In this document: piece by piece, positions 1-7,414 of the stretch | Layout of the letters: each line of letters opens with the position of its first letter | How positions within the stretch are numbered: the stretch's first letter is position 1 | Assembly (NCBI RefSeq): GCF_026157085.1 | Contig: NZ_JANPVN010000001.1 | Span: 1,736,001 to 1,800,000, forward strand | Reading direction: 5' to 3' | DNA: 64,000 nt | Source of the DNA: Sphingomicrobium arenosum | GTDB lineage: Bacteria > Pseudomonadota > Alphaproteobacteria > Sphingomonadales > Sphingomonadaceae | Notes under the pieces: model-generated | Databases searched by the model: none | Seen by the model: the letters and a program-made list of their open reading frames with translations, nothing else | Told to the model about the DNA's origin: nothing | Made by a program: the position numbers and the translations under genes

Positions 1-663
1 CATCGCCGCGATTTGCTCCGCGCTCGCCGTCAGCGGCACGTCGGCGACGTGCCAGTTGACGCCTTCCGAGCATGGCGGCGTCGTCAGCGAGCCCATGTAG
101 CGATAGACGTGCAATTCCTCGGGCACCAAGGCACCGAGCTCGAGGCTCAGCCCCGCGCCCGACCCGCGCGCCACGCCATCGACGATCTTCTGCAACTCAG
201 GGTTGGCCGGCCCTTCAGCGAACATCACGCCGAGCACGCCCAGCTTGCCATCGTCGGTCGCATGGACGAAATGCGCCACCAGCGGATAACGCGCTCCGTC
301 GAAGGCATGTTCGGCGGGCGTGTGGAAATGCACCTGGAGGAGGTTGAGGCCGAGCTCGTGGCTCATCATCCCGAAACCCTGCCCGGGCGTGAAATCGACC
401 TGTACCTTCTCCTCGCTCACCGCCATCGCGCCATTGGCGGTGCCGAAGTTGAGGTCCACCTTCACATGCGCCAGCGTATTCGCGCCGCCAAGGTCGATCG
501 GCGACTGCATCATGCCCGCGTCGCACTGCGCATAATCGGTGCTGATCTGGCTCCAGCGCTCGGGGCTCACCCCGTCACCGAAATTCCAATCCTTGTCCTG
601 CGCCATCGCCGGCGCGGCCATCATCGTGCAGGCGGCAAGCGCGCCCATGAACCTGATCGTCAT
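1..663 (-). CDS. alpha-carbonic anhydrase, exported (3' end outside window)
   Basis: Zinc enzyme interconverting CO2 and bicarbonate, expected in the periplasm. The visible 221 codons read MTIRFMGALAACTMMAAPAMA as a signal peptide cleaved near residue 21. Family motifs follow: QSPIDL (about 53-58), the zinc ligands in QVHFHTPAEH (His112, His114) and VAHFVH (His131), then YMGSLTTPPCSEGVNWHV (about 189-206). Cys47 and Cys198 fit the usual disulfide. The reading frame is open to base 1, so the C-terminal end (usually 20-40 residues more) is missing. The ATG (663-661) overlaps the TGA of the TerC-like gene upstream (ATGA), and AGGAGA lies just before it, so it is co-translated with the nhaA/TerC operon. 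Family assignment is very secure from the motifs. Confidence 0.93.
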   Translation of the reverse strand, partial: MTIRFMGALAACTMMAAPAMAQDKDWNFGDGVSPERWSQISTDYAQCDAGMMQSPIDLGGANTLAHVKVDLNFGTANGAMAVSEEKVQVDFTPGQGFGMMSHELGLNLLQVHFHTPAEHAFDGARYPLVAHFVHATDDGKLGVLGVMFAEGPANPELQKIVDGVARGSGAGLSLELGALVPEELHVYRYMGSLTTPPCSEGVNWHVADVPLTASAEQIAAM

Positions 664-1706
664 ACTTTGGTCTCCTGTTGAATGTTTGCATAGTCACGCC
701 CCCCGGCGTCCGGTTCGGCTGGCCATTCGGGCTCGGGTTCGCCGTGGGTCTTCAACAGCGAATAGATGATACCCGCCGCGATCAGCCCGAAGGTCACCCC
801 GAGGCTGATCCACGCCGGGATCTTGCCGCCGTCCATGAGGAAATCGGCGACGAAGATCTTGGACCCGATAAAGACCAGCACGGCGGCCAGCGCATATTTG
901 AGATAATGGAAACGGTGGATCATCGCGGCGAGCGCGAAATAGAGCGCGCGCAAGCCCAGGATCGCGAAGATGTTGCTCGTATAGACGATGAACGTATCGG
1001 TCGTGATCGCGAAGATCGCCGGCACGCTGTCCAGCGCGAAGACGAGATCGGCAATGTTGATGACGACAAGCGCCAGCAACAGCGGCGTCGCCGCGCGCAC
1101 CATCCGCCCCGTCTCCTCGTCCTTGACCTTCACGAGGAAGCGCTGCCCGTGCAGCTCCTTGGTGACCGGCATATGGGTCGAGATGAAGCGCACCACCGGA
1201 TTGTTGGCGATGTCGGGCGCCTCGTCGCCCGCGAAGAACATTTTCACCCCCGTCACGATCAGGAAGGCGGCGAAGAGGTAGAGCACCCAATAGGCCTGGC
1301 TGAGCAGCGCCGCCCCGCCCGCGATCATCAGGCCGCGCAGCACGATCACCGCCATGATGCCCCACAACAGCGCGCGATACTGATATTTTCGGGGGATCGC
1401 GAAATAGCTGAAGATCAGGCTGATCACGAAGACATTGTCGATGGAAAGCGCCTTCTCGATGAAGAAGCCGGTGTAATATTCCATGCCGGCCTGCGCGCCG
1501 CGCGCCGTCCATACCCACGCGCCAAACAATATCGCCACGCCGATGTAGAACGCGCTGAGCTTGAGGCTTTCGCCGATGCCGAGCTCGCGATCTTCCTTGT
1601 GCAGCACACCGAGGTCGAACGCCGTCAGCACGATGACGATGAGCAGGAAGGCAGCCCAGAACCAGGCCGGGGTCCCGAGCCAGTCGGTCAAGAAGAATTC
1701 AACCAT
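660..1706 (-). CDS. TerC/Alx-family integral membrane protein
   Basis: Polytopic inner-membrane protein of the TerC family. E. coli Alx is the closest well-known relative; family members are linked to manganese export, alkaline pH response and metal stress. The 348 residues contain about nine hydrophobic segments. The conserved acidic membrane motifs are visible as FFIEKALSIDNVFVISLIF (about residues 80-98) and NIADLVFALDSVPAIFAI (about 215-232). The C-terminal 30 residues are hydrophilic. The start overlaps the 3' end of nhaA by 8 bp and the stop overlaps the carbonic anhydrase start, so the three genes form one tight operon. The substrate (Mn2+ or another cation) is not decidable from sequence. 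Confidence 0.9.
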   Translation of the reverse strand: MVEFFLTDWLGTPAWFWAAFLLIVIVLTAFDLGVLHKEDRELGIGESLKLSAFYIGVAILFGAWVWTARGAQAGMEYYTGFFIEKALSIDNVFVISLIFSYFAIPRKYQYRALLWGIMAVIVLRGLMIAGGAALLSQAYWVLYLFAAFLIVTGVKMFFAGDEAPDIANNPVVRFISTHMPVTKELHGQRFLVKVKDEETGRMVRAATPLLLALVVINIADLVFALDSVPAIFAITTDTFIVYTSNIFAILGLRALYFALAAMIHRFHYLKYALAAVLVFIGSKIFVADFLMDGGKIPAWISLGVTFGLIAAGIIYSLLKTHGEPEPEWPAEPDAGGRDYANIQQETKV

Positions 1707-2913
1707 GCGCCGGGGCCTTTTTGCCTGCCGCGTCCTCGTCGGTGACGACCGCTTCCGGAAGGCTCGCCTTCAACAGCAGATAGCCCGCGACCGCCGCCAC
1801 CAGCGAGCCCGACAGCACGCCCAGTTTCACCTGGTTGACCAGCGCCGCATCGGCAAAGGCGAGATTGCCGATGAACAGGCTCATCGTGAAGCCGATCGCG
1901 GCGAGCAGGCTCATCGCGTGCAGCTGGCGCCAGCTGAGCCCTTCGGGCAATTGCGTCATCCCGCTCTTCACCGCCAGCCAGCCGAAGCCGAAAATGCCGA
2001 TCTGCTTGCCCAGCAGCAGCCCCAGCGCGATCCCGAGCGGCAGCGGGGCGACAAGATCGCTCAACGAGATGCCCGCAAGGCTCACCCCCGCATTGGCAAA
2101 ACCGAAGAGGGGGATGATGAGGAAGGCGACATAATAATGGAGCGCATGCTCCATGCGGACGAGCGGTTCCTGCCCCCGCGCAGCCAGCGGTACCGTCATC
2201 GCGGCGGCCACGCCGGCGAGCGTCGCATGCACGCCGGACTTCAGCACGAAGACCCACAGGACGATGCTCAGCACGACATAGGGCCAGCTGTCGGCGACCC
2301 GCGCGCGGTTGAGCGCGATCAGGGCGCCCAGCGTGATGGCGGCACCGATCAGCATGTCGCTTGCCACGCTGTCGGTATAGAAAAGCGCGATCACCGCGAT
2401 GGCACCGATATCGTCGATCACCGCGACCGCGAGCAACAAGGCTTTCAACGCCACCGGCACCCGGCTGCCCAAGAGCGCGAGCACGCCCAGCGCAAAGGCG
2501 ATGTCGGTCGCCGCCGGGATCGCCCCGCCGCGCAGCGCCTGCGCATCGCCCCAGTTGATCGCGGCGAAAATGATCGCGGGCAGCGCCATGCCGCCCACCG
2601 CCATGATCAGCGGCAGGCTGGCCTTGCGCCAACTCGACAGCTGGCCGGTCAGTACTTCGCGCTTCACCTCGAGGCCGACGAGGAAAAAGAAGACCGCCAT
2701 CAACCCGTCATTGATCCACAACAGCAACGGCTTGTCCATCACCGCGCCACCGATCCCGGCGACGACGGGCAGGGCCAGCCAATCGCGGTAAAGCGGGGCG
2801 AGCGGCGAATTGGCGACCACCACTGCCAGCGCGGCGGCAACCATCAACAGGATGCCGCCCGCGCTTTCTTTTTGCAGGAAGTCGCGCAGCGCCGGCGCGA
2901 TGGTTGTGATCAT
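1699..2913 (-). CDS. nhaA: Na+/H+ antiporter NhaA
   Basis: Inner-membrane sodium/proton antiporter that exports Na+ in exchange for protons at alkaline pH. Its 404 residues match the usual NhaA length (about 390-430). The cation-binding aspartate pair is present in AVIDDIGAI (Asp167, Asp168), and the TDIAFALGVL motif (Asp137) corresponds to the assembly-helix aspartate. FFFLVGLEVKRE (about 75-86) and the C-terminal GFTMSLFIGNLAF are also family signatures. It is the first gene of a run with a TerC-like protein and a carbonic anhydrase. A strong palindrome (2941-2974) sits 28 bp upstream of the start codon, in the presumed leader. Assignment is secure. Confidence 0.96.
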   Translation of the reverse strand: MITTIAPALRDFLQKESAGGILLMVAAALAVVVANSPLAPLYRDWLALPVVAGIGGAVMDKPLLLWINDGLMAVFFFLVGLEVKREVLTGQLSSWRKASLPLIMAVGGMALPAIIFAAINWGDAQALRGGAIPAATDIAFALGVLALLGSRVPVALKALLLAVAVIDDIGAIAVIALFYTDSVASDMLIGAAITLGALIALNRARVADSWPYVVLSIVLWVFVLKSGVHATLAGVAAAMTVPLAARGQEPLVRMEHALHYYVAFLIIPLFGFANAGVSLAGISLSDLVAPLPLGIALGLLLGKQIGIFGFGWLAVKSGMTQLPEGLSWRQLHAMSLLAAIGFTMSLFIGNLAFADAALVNQVKLGVLSGSLVAAVAGYLLLKASLPEAVVTDEDAAGKKAPAHG

Positions 2914-2940
2914 GAATTTTTCCCTGTTGTGCGGTTCAAT

Positions 2941-2974
2941 CGCGGGCGGGAGTGAAAGTTCACTCCCGCCCGCG
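2941..2974. repeat. perfect GC-rich palindrome in the nhaA leader
   Basis: The two 14-bp arms CGCGGGCGGGAGTG and CACTCCCGCCCGCG are exactly complementary around AAAGTT, and the symmetry extends two more bases into the loop. It lies between the stop of the DUF465 gene and the start of nhaA, both on the minus strand. No T-run follows on the minus strand, so it is not a textbook intrinsic terminator. It could end the upstream transcript, protect the nhaA mRNA, or act in regulation. Confidence 0.7.
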
Positions 2975-3027
2975 AGAAAATGGTCCGCCGAGGCACCCGC
3001 AGATGCCCCGGCGGTGGCGCCGCTCGT

Positions 3028-3210
3028 TTAGCGCGACGTTTCGGAGCGCAATCCAAGATGCAGTCGGTACAGCATGTCCTTGGCGCGCAATTTCATTTTC
3101 TTGAGCTTCGAGATGGCCACCCCGTCGGGCACCTTGCGGCGCTGCTCGGCACGCAGATGCGCGTCGATCTTCTGGTGGATCTCGGTCAATCGATACATTC
3201 GGGCCGTCAT
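3028..3210 (-). CDS. YdcH-like DUF465 small protein
   Basis: Small, basic, helical protein of the YdcH/DUF465 family, whose function is unknown. The recognisable stretch is MYRLTEIHQKIDAHLRAEQ followed by LKKMKLRAKDMLYRL. I chose the ATG at 3210 (60 residues, beginning MTARMYRL) because GGAG lies 6 nt ahead of it; an ATG at 3222 is possible but would use that GGAG as its own second codon. The gene is followed by the palindrome at 2941-2974 and then nhaA in the same direction. Family call is good, function unknown. Confidence 0.85.
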   Translation of the reverse strand: MTARMYRLTEIHQKIDAHLRAEQRRKVPDGVAISKLKKMKLRAKDMLYRLHLGLRSETSR

Positions 3211-3469
3211 CATCTTCTCCATTACGAGACGAAAAATGATCGAAAGAACCGATGCGCCGGGATGCGCCTATGGGGAGGGGAAGGAGAGGGGGCCCATCCT
3301 GACGCATCGGAATCTTCCGATACGGTCCGACATCACGCGCCCTTCCCGCTCGGGGGTCGGTCGAGGGCGCGCCAGAGGGGCCCGGTCCGTGGGTCTAAAA
3401 TGGGTGGGCGCCCGAAAAGTTCAAGCGAATTGCGCCGTCATGGACCAAAAGATGTAGTCGCCTCTTGGC

Positions 3470-3967
3470 CTACCGCTCGAATGCCGCCCACATGTCCTCG
3501 GCCATGCGCCACTTCCCGTCCGCGCCCTTTTCCCAGACGATCAGGTAGCGCCCGCCCCAGCTCGCCTCCTCGCCCGATTCCACCCGCCGCGTCGTGCCGC
3601 GGTAGATGCCACGGTCGATCGCGATAGCGGGGCCACGCAATTCGAGCGCATCGGACACGGTTTCATGCGCGACCACCGCCACGGCCTCGTTGGGCTGCCA
3701 GAAGCGCGCGAGCGCCTCGCGCCCGACGAGCGGGTCGCGCCCGCCCGCCATCGCCACGCCGTCCAGCGTATAGAGATCGAGCAGCGCCTCCACGTCGCCC
3801 GCGACATAGGCTGCCGAAAAGGCCCGCGCCGCTGCCGCGATGGCCGCGCATTCCTGCGCCGCCTCCATATCTTCGCCGACACAGCCTACCGGCGCGGCCG
3901 GCGCGGGAGCGGGCGTGGCCGGATGGGCGGCAGCGAAAAGGGCGGCGGCGAGGGCAAAAGGCGTCAC
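3470..3967 (-). CDS. exported NTF2-like (DUF4440/SnoaL-like) protein
   Basis: Probable periplasmic protein with an NTF2-like cone fold. I start it at the GTG at 3967 (165 residues) because AAGGAG lies 7 nt before it; an in-frame ATG at 3988 would precede that ribosome-binding site. The first 20 residues, MTPFALAAALFAAAHPATPA, look like a signal peptide, then an Ala/Pro linker. The core carries AARAFSAAYVAGDVEALLDLY, FWQPNEAVAVVAHE and WGGRYLIVWEKGADGKWRMA, typical of DUF4440/SgcJ-type domains. These domains are found in enzymes, binding proteins and immunity proteins, so no reaction can be given. It diverges from nrdA. Confidence 0.8.
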   Translation of the reverse strand: MTPFALAAALFAAAHPATPAPAPAAPVGCVGEDMEAAQECAAIAAAARAFSAAYVAGDVEALLDLYTLDGVAMAGGRDPLVGREALARFWQPNEAVAVVAHETVSDALELRGPAIAIDRGIYRGTTRRVESGEEASWGGRYLIVWEKGADGKWRMAEDMWAAFER

Positions 3968-4457
3968 GACAAGTTCTCCTTGGAGCATGGTTTGACTGCT
4001 TCATGCCCGCCGCGTCCTCACGCCTCCACCTTTCTTCGACCAATGCATGGGCGGCTCCGTCGAAGGGGCGCCATCGGCGACTCATTTCGGGACAAAATCA
4101 TCCACAGATTTTTTGGGGCGCGAAAAAGCCCGGAAGCCAGCCATTTGGTTGTTCAATTCGGATTAAACCGCGGCGCGGTCGAAAAAATGACTCTTGCGTT
4201 AAGCAGGCGGCTCGGACACTATCCCTTGTGTTGACCAACGGCACGCCCCGCAACATCTAGCGATTGGGGCCGGGAATCCCTATTTCCGGCATGGGGCGAG
4301 TTGTGGGTAGCGGGGATCATGGGGATAAGTCGCTGAACTGACTCTCTTTTGTCCTCTCGCGGCTTCCAACAGGGGGTTGGAACCGATATGAACGAAACAG
4401 GAACATCGGACCAGCCGAGTCGGTCCATGTCCGCTAAGGGGCCTTAGGGAGAAGATC
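3968..4457. other. 490-bp noncoding control region between NTF2-like gene and nrdA
   Basis: No convincing gene lies here on either strand. The part near nrdA holds the NrdR-type boxes and a promoter-like pair (separate entry). The stretch around 4085-4200 is relatively AT-rich (TTTTTTGGGG near 4109 and GAAAAAATGA near 4182) and probably carries the promoter of the divergent minus-strand gene. The remaining roughly 200 bp before nrdA would be an unusually long leader, in which no structure was recognised. Confidence 0.6.
4216..4263 (+). promoter_or_regulatory. tandem NrdR boxes over the nrdAB promoter
   Basis: ACACTATCCCTTGTGT (4216-4231) is a near-perfect NrdR box. A weaker box, CCGCAACATCTAGCGA (4248-4263), follows with exactly 16 bp between, the classic 32-bp centre spacing of NrdR sites. 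A promoter-like pair fits inside: TTGACC (4231-4236), 17 bp, then CATCTA (4254-4259), so bound NrdR would block RNA polymerase. NrdR is the ATP/dATP-sensing repressor of ribonucleotide reductase genes; its gene is not in this window. The first box is strong, the second and the promoter are inference. Confidence 0.72.
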
Positions 4458-6320
4458 ATGGATCTCGCATCGAGCAGCGAAGTGAATGCCGACGACGTCA
4501 CCGTCTCGGATTCGAAGAAGGTTCACGAGCGCCGTTTCCAGATCGAGACCGATCCCGCGCGCGATGCCAAGCTGACCGAGTTCGGCAAGGAAACGCTGCG
4601 CGATCGCTATCTCCTGCCCGGCGAGAGCTACCAGGACCTGTTCGCGCGCGTCGCCTCGGCCTATGCCGACGACCAGAAGCACGCCCAGCGCCTCTATGAC
4701 GCTATCTCGAACCTCTGGTTCATGCCCGCCACCCCCGTTCTCTCGAACGGCGGCACCGGTCGCGGCCTGCCGATCAGCTGCTACTTGAACTCGGTCTCCG
4801 ACAGCCTCGACGGCATTGTCGGCACGTGGAACGAGAATGTCTGGCTCGCCTCCAAGGGCGGCGGCATCGGCACCTATTGGGGCTCGGTCCGCGGCATCGG
4901 CGAACCCGTCGGCCTCAACGGCAAGACCTCGGGCATCATCCCCTTCGTGCGCGTGATGGACAGCCTCACCCTCGCCATTTCGCAGGGCTCGCTGCGCCGC
5001 GGCTCGGCCGCCTGCTACATCGACATCCACCACCCGGAAATCGAGGAATTCCTCGAGATCCGCAAACCCTCGGGCGACTTCAACCGCAAGGCATTGAACC
5101 TCCACCACGGCGTTCTCATCACCGACGAGTTCATGGAAGCGGTGCGCGACGGCGAGGAATTCGAGTTGAAGAGCCCGCGTGACGGCACCGTGCGCGGCAA
5201 GGTCAACGCCCGCAGCCTGTTCCAGAAGCTGGTCGAGACCCGTCTCGCCACGGGCGAACCCTATATCGTCTTCGCCGACACGGTGAACGACAACATGCCC
5301 AAGCATCATCGCGACCTCGGCCTTAAGGTTTCGACCTCCAACCTGTGCAGCGAGATCACTCTGCCTACCGGCCGCGATCACCTCGGCGCCGACCGCACTG
5401 CGGTCTGCTGCCTCTCCAGCCTCAACCTCGAGACCTGGGACGAATGGAACGGCAACCACCGTTTCATCGAGGACGTCATGCGCTTCCTCGACAACGTCCT
5501 TTCGGACTATATCGCCCGCGCCCCCGACGAGATGGCGCGCGCCAAATATAGCGCCGAGCGCGAGCGTTCGGTCGGCCTCGGCGTCATGGGCTTCCACAGC
5601 TTCCTCCAGGCCCGCGGCCTCCCCTTCGAGGGCGCCATGGCCAAGAGCTGGAACAACAAGATCTTCAAGCACATCCGCGCCCAGGCCGACGAAGCCTCGA
5701 TGATGCTCGCCAAGGAACGCGGCCCCTGCCCCGATGCCGCCGACATGGGCGCCATGGAGCGTTTCTCGTGCAAGATGGCGATCGCCCCGACCGCGTCGAT
5801 CAGCATCATCTGCGGCGGCACCAGCGCCTGCATCGAGCCCATCCCGGCCAACATCTACACCCACAAGACCTTGTCGGGCAGCTGGTCGGTCAAGAACCCG
5901 CACCTCGAAAAGCTCCTCACCGAAAAGTCCAAGAACTCGGACCAGGTGTGGAATTCGATCCTCGAGAAGGGCGGCAGCGTCCAGCACCTCGACTTCCTCT
6001 CGGACGACGAGAAGGCGACCTTCAAGACGAGCTTCGAGATCGACCAGCGCTGGCTCCTCGAGCTCGCCGGCGACCGCGCCCCGATGATCGACCAGGCGCA
6101 GAGCCTCAACCTCTTCATCCCCGCCGACGTCGACAAGTGGGACCTCTTGATGCTCCACTTCCGCGCCTGGGAGCTCGGCATCAAGTCGCTCTATTACCTG
6201 CGCTCCAAGTCCGTGCAGCGCGCCGGCTTCGCCGGGGGCGTCGAGGCCGACAACACCCCCGAGGCCGCCAAATACGAGCTGCCCAGCACCGACTATGACG
6301 AATGCCTGGCCTGCCAGTAG
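4458..6320 (+). CDS. nrdA: class I ribonucleoside-diphosphate reductase, large (alpha) subunit
   Basis: Catalytic subunit reducing ribonucleoside diphosphates to deoxyribonucleotides with NrdB. It is 620 residues long, against about 760 for E. coli NrdA, because there is no N-terminal ATP-cone: the protein goes almost directly into the reductase N-domain (DRYLLPGESYQDLFARVA). Active-site features are visible: SCYL (Cys108), NLCSEI (Asn295, Cys297, Glu299), the second redox cysteine in the CCLSS motif (Cys317/318), the radical-transfer pair in SLYYLRS near the C-terminus, and the C-terminal redox shuttle CLAC (Cys616, Cys619). The allosteric substrate-specificity region is retained, but the dATP overall-activity site is missing. 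nrdB follows after 51 bp. Probably repressed by NrdR (4216-4263). Confidence 0.95.
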   Translation: MDLASSSEVNADDVTVSDSKKVHERRFQIETDPARDAKLTEFGKETLRDRYLLPGESYQDLFARVASAYADDQKHAQRLYDAISNLWFMPATPVLSNGGTGRGLPISCYLNSVSDSLDGIVGTWNENVWLASKGGGIGTYWGSVRGIGEPVGLNGKTSGIIPFVRVMDSLTLAISQGSLRRGSAACYIDIHHPEIEEFLEIRKPSGDFNRKALNLHHGVLITDEFMEAVRDGEEFELKSPRDGTVRGKVNARSLFQKLVETRLATGEPYIVFADTVNDNMPKHHRDLGLKVSTSNLCSEITLPTGRDHLGADRTAVCCLSSLNLETWDEWNGNHRFIEDVMRFLDNVLSDYIARAPDEMARAKYSAERERSVGLGVMGFHSFLQARGLPFEGAMAKSWNNKIFKHIRAQADEASMMLAKERGPCPDAADMGAMERFSCKMAIAPTASISIICGGTSACIEPIPANIYTHKTLSGSWSVKNPHLEKLLTEKSKNSDQVWNSILEKGGSVQHLDFLSDDEKATFKTSFEIDQRWLLELAGDRAPMIDQAQSLNLFIPADVDKWDLLMLHFRAWELGIKSLYYLRSKSVQRAGFAGGVEADNTPEAAKYELPSTDYDECLACQ

Positions 6321-6371
6321 GCGCGTGATCACGCTGCCCGCACGCCCGACAGAAGAATAAGGAAGAGAACC

Positions 6372-7412
6372 ATGTCCCTCCTCGAAGCCCGCAAGACCTA
6401 CAAGCCCTTCGAATATCCCTGGGCCTACGACTTCTGGAAACGCCAGCAGCAGGTCCACTGGATGCCCGAAGAGGTGCCGCTGGGCGAGGATTGCCGCGAC
6501 TGGGCGCAAAAGCTCACCGAGCATGAGCGCAACCTGCTCACCCAGATCTTCCGCTTCTTCACCCAGGCCGACGTCGAGGTGCAGGACTGCTACCACGAAA
6601 AATACGGCCGCGTGTTCAAGCCGACCGAAGTGAAGATGATGCTCGCCGCCTTCTCCAACATGGAGACGATCCACATCGCGGCCTATTCGCATCTCCTCGA
6701 CACCATCGGCATGCCCGAGAGCGAATATAGCGCCTTCCTCCAGTATAAGGAGATGGCCGACAAGCACGACTATATGAACCAGTTCGGCGTCGAGAGCGAC
6801 GAGGACATCGCCAAGACTCTCGCCATGTTCGGCGCCTTCACCGAGGGCCTCCAGCTGTTCGCCAGCTTCGCCATGCTGATGAACTTCCCGCGCTTCAACA
6901 AGATGAAGGGCATGGGCCAGATCGTCAGCTGGTCGGTGCGCGATGAAAGCCTCCACTGCGAGGGCATCATCCGCATGTTCCACGAATTCGTGAAGGAACG
7001 CGACTGCCTCACGCAGAGCGTCAAGGACGACATCGTCGACTGCTGCCAGAAGGTCGTGCGCCTCGAGGACGCCTTCATCGACCTCGCCTTCGAAATGGGC
7101 CCGGTCGAAGGCATGACTGCCAAGGACATCAAGAAGTACATCCGCTACATCGCCGACTGGCGGCTGGGTCAGCTCGGCTTCAAGCCCATCTACATGGTCG
7201 AGGAACACCCGCTTCCCTGGCTCGCGCCGCTCCTCAACGGCGTCGAACACGCCAACTTCTTCGAAACCCGCGCCACCGAATATTCGAAAGGCGCGACCCG
7301 CGGCGACTGGAAGGACGTGTGGGAGAATTTCGACACGCGGCAGAAGGCGAAGGCCGGCAAGGCCGAGAATGCGGCCGACGAGGGTGCGGGGCTGTTTGAG
7401 GGGGCTAAGTAG
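6372..7412 (+). CDS. nrdB: class I ribonucleotide reductase, small (beta) subunit
   Basis: Ferritin-like radical-generating subunit that partners NrdA. The 346 residues have the expected metal ligands: Asp72 in VQDCYHE, Glu98 and His101 in METIHIAAY, then later Glu in FTEGLQL and Glu/His in VRDESLHCEG. Tyr105 sits four residues after His101, the place of the radical tyrosine, so a tyrosyl-radical class I enzyme is likely. No ATP-cone is fused at either end, so the missing NrdA cone has not moved here. GGAAGAGAACC before the ATG is a good ribosome-binding site. The stop codon is only 2 bp from the GTG of the next, compositionally different gene. Confidence 0.95.
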   Translation: MSLLEARKTYKPFEYPWAYDFWKRQQQVHWMPEEVPLGEDCRDWAQKLTEHERNLLTQIFRFFTQADVEVQDCYHEKYGRVFKPTEVKMMLAAFSNMETIHIAAYSHLLDTIGMPESEYSAFLQYKEMADKHDYMNQFGVESDEDIAKTLAMFGAFTEGLQLFASFAMLMNFPRFNKMKGMGQIVSWSVRDESLHCEGIIRMFHEFVKERDCLTQSVKDDIVDCCQKVVRLEDAFIDLAFEMGPVEGMTAKDIKKYIRYIADWRLGQLGFKPIYMVEEHPLPWLAPLLNGVEHANFFETRATEYSKGATRGDWKDVWENFDTRQKAKAGKAENAADEGAGLFEGAK

Positions 7413-7414
7413 CC

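Noticed and set aside
4434..7250. Minus-strand 938-codon open frame opposite nrdA and nrdB
   Set aside because: Antisense shadow of two genes with complete catalytic motifs; its composition (His, Leu, Glu, Val repeats) is that of GC-rich antisense, with no domain.
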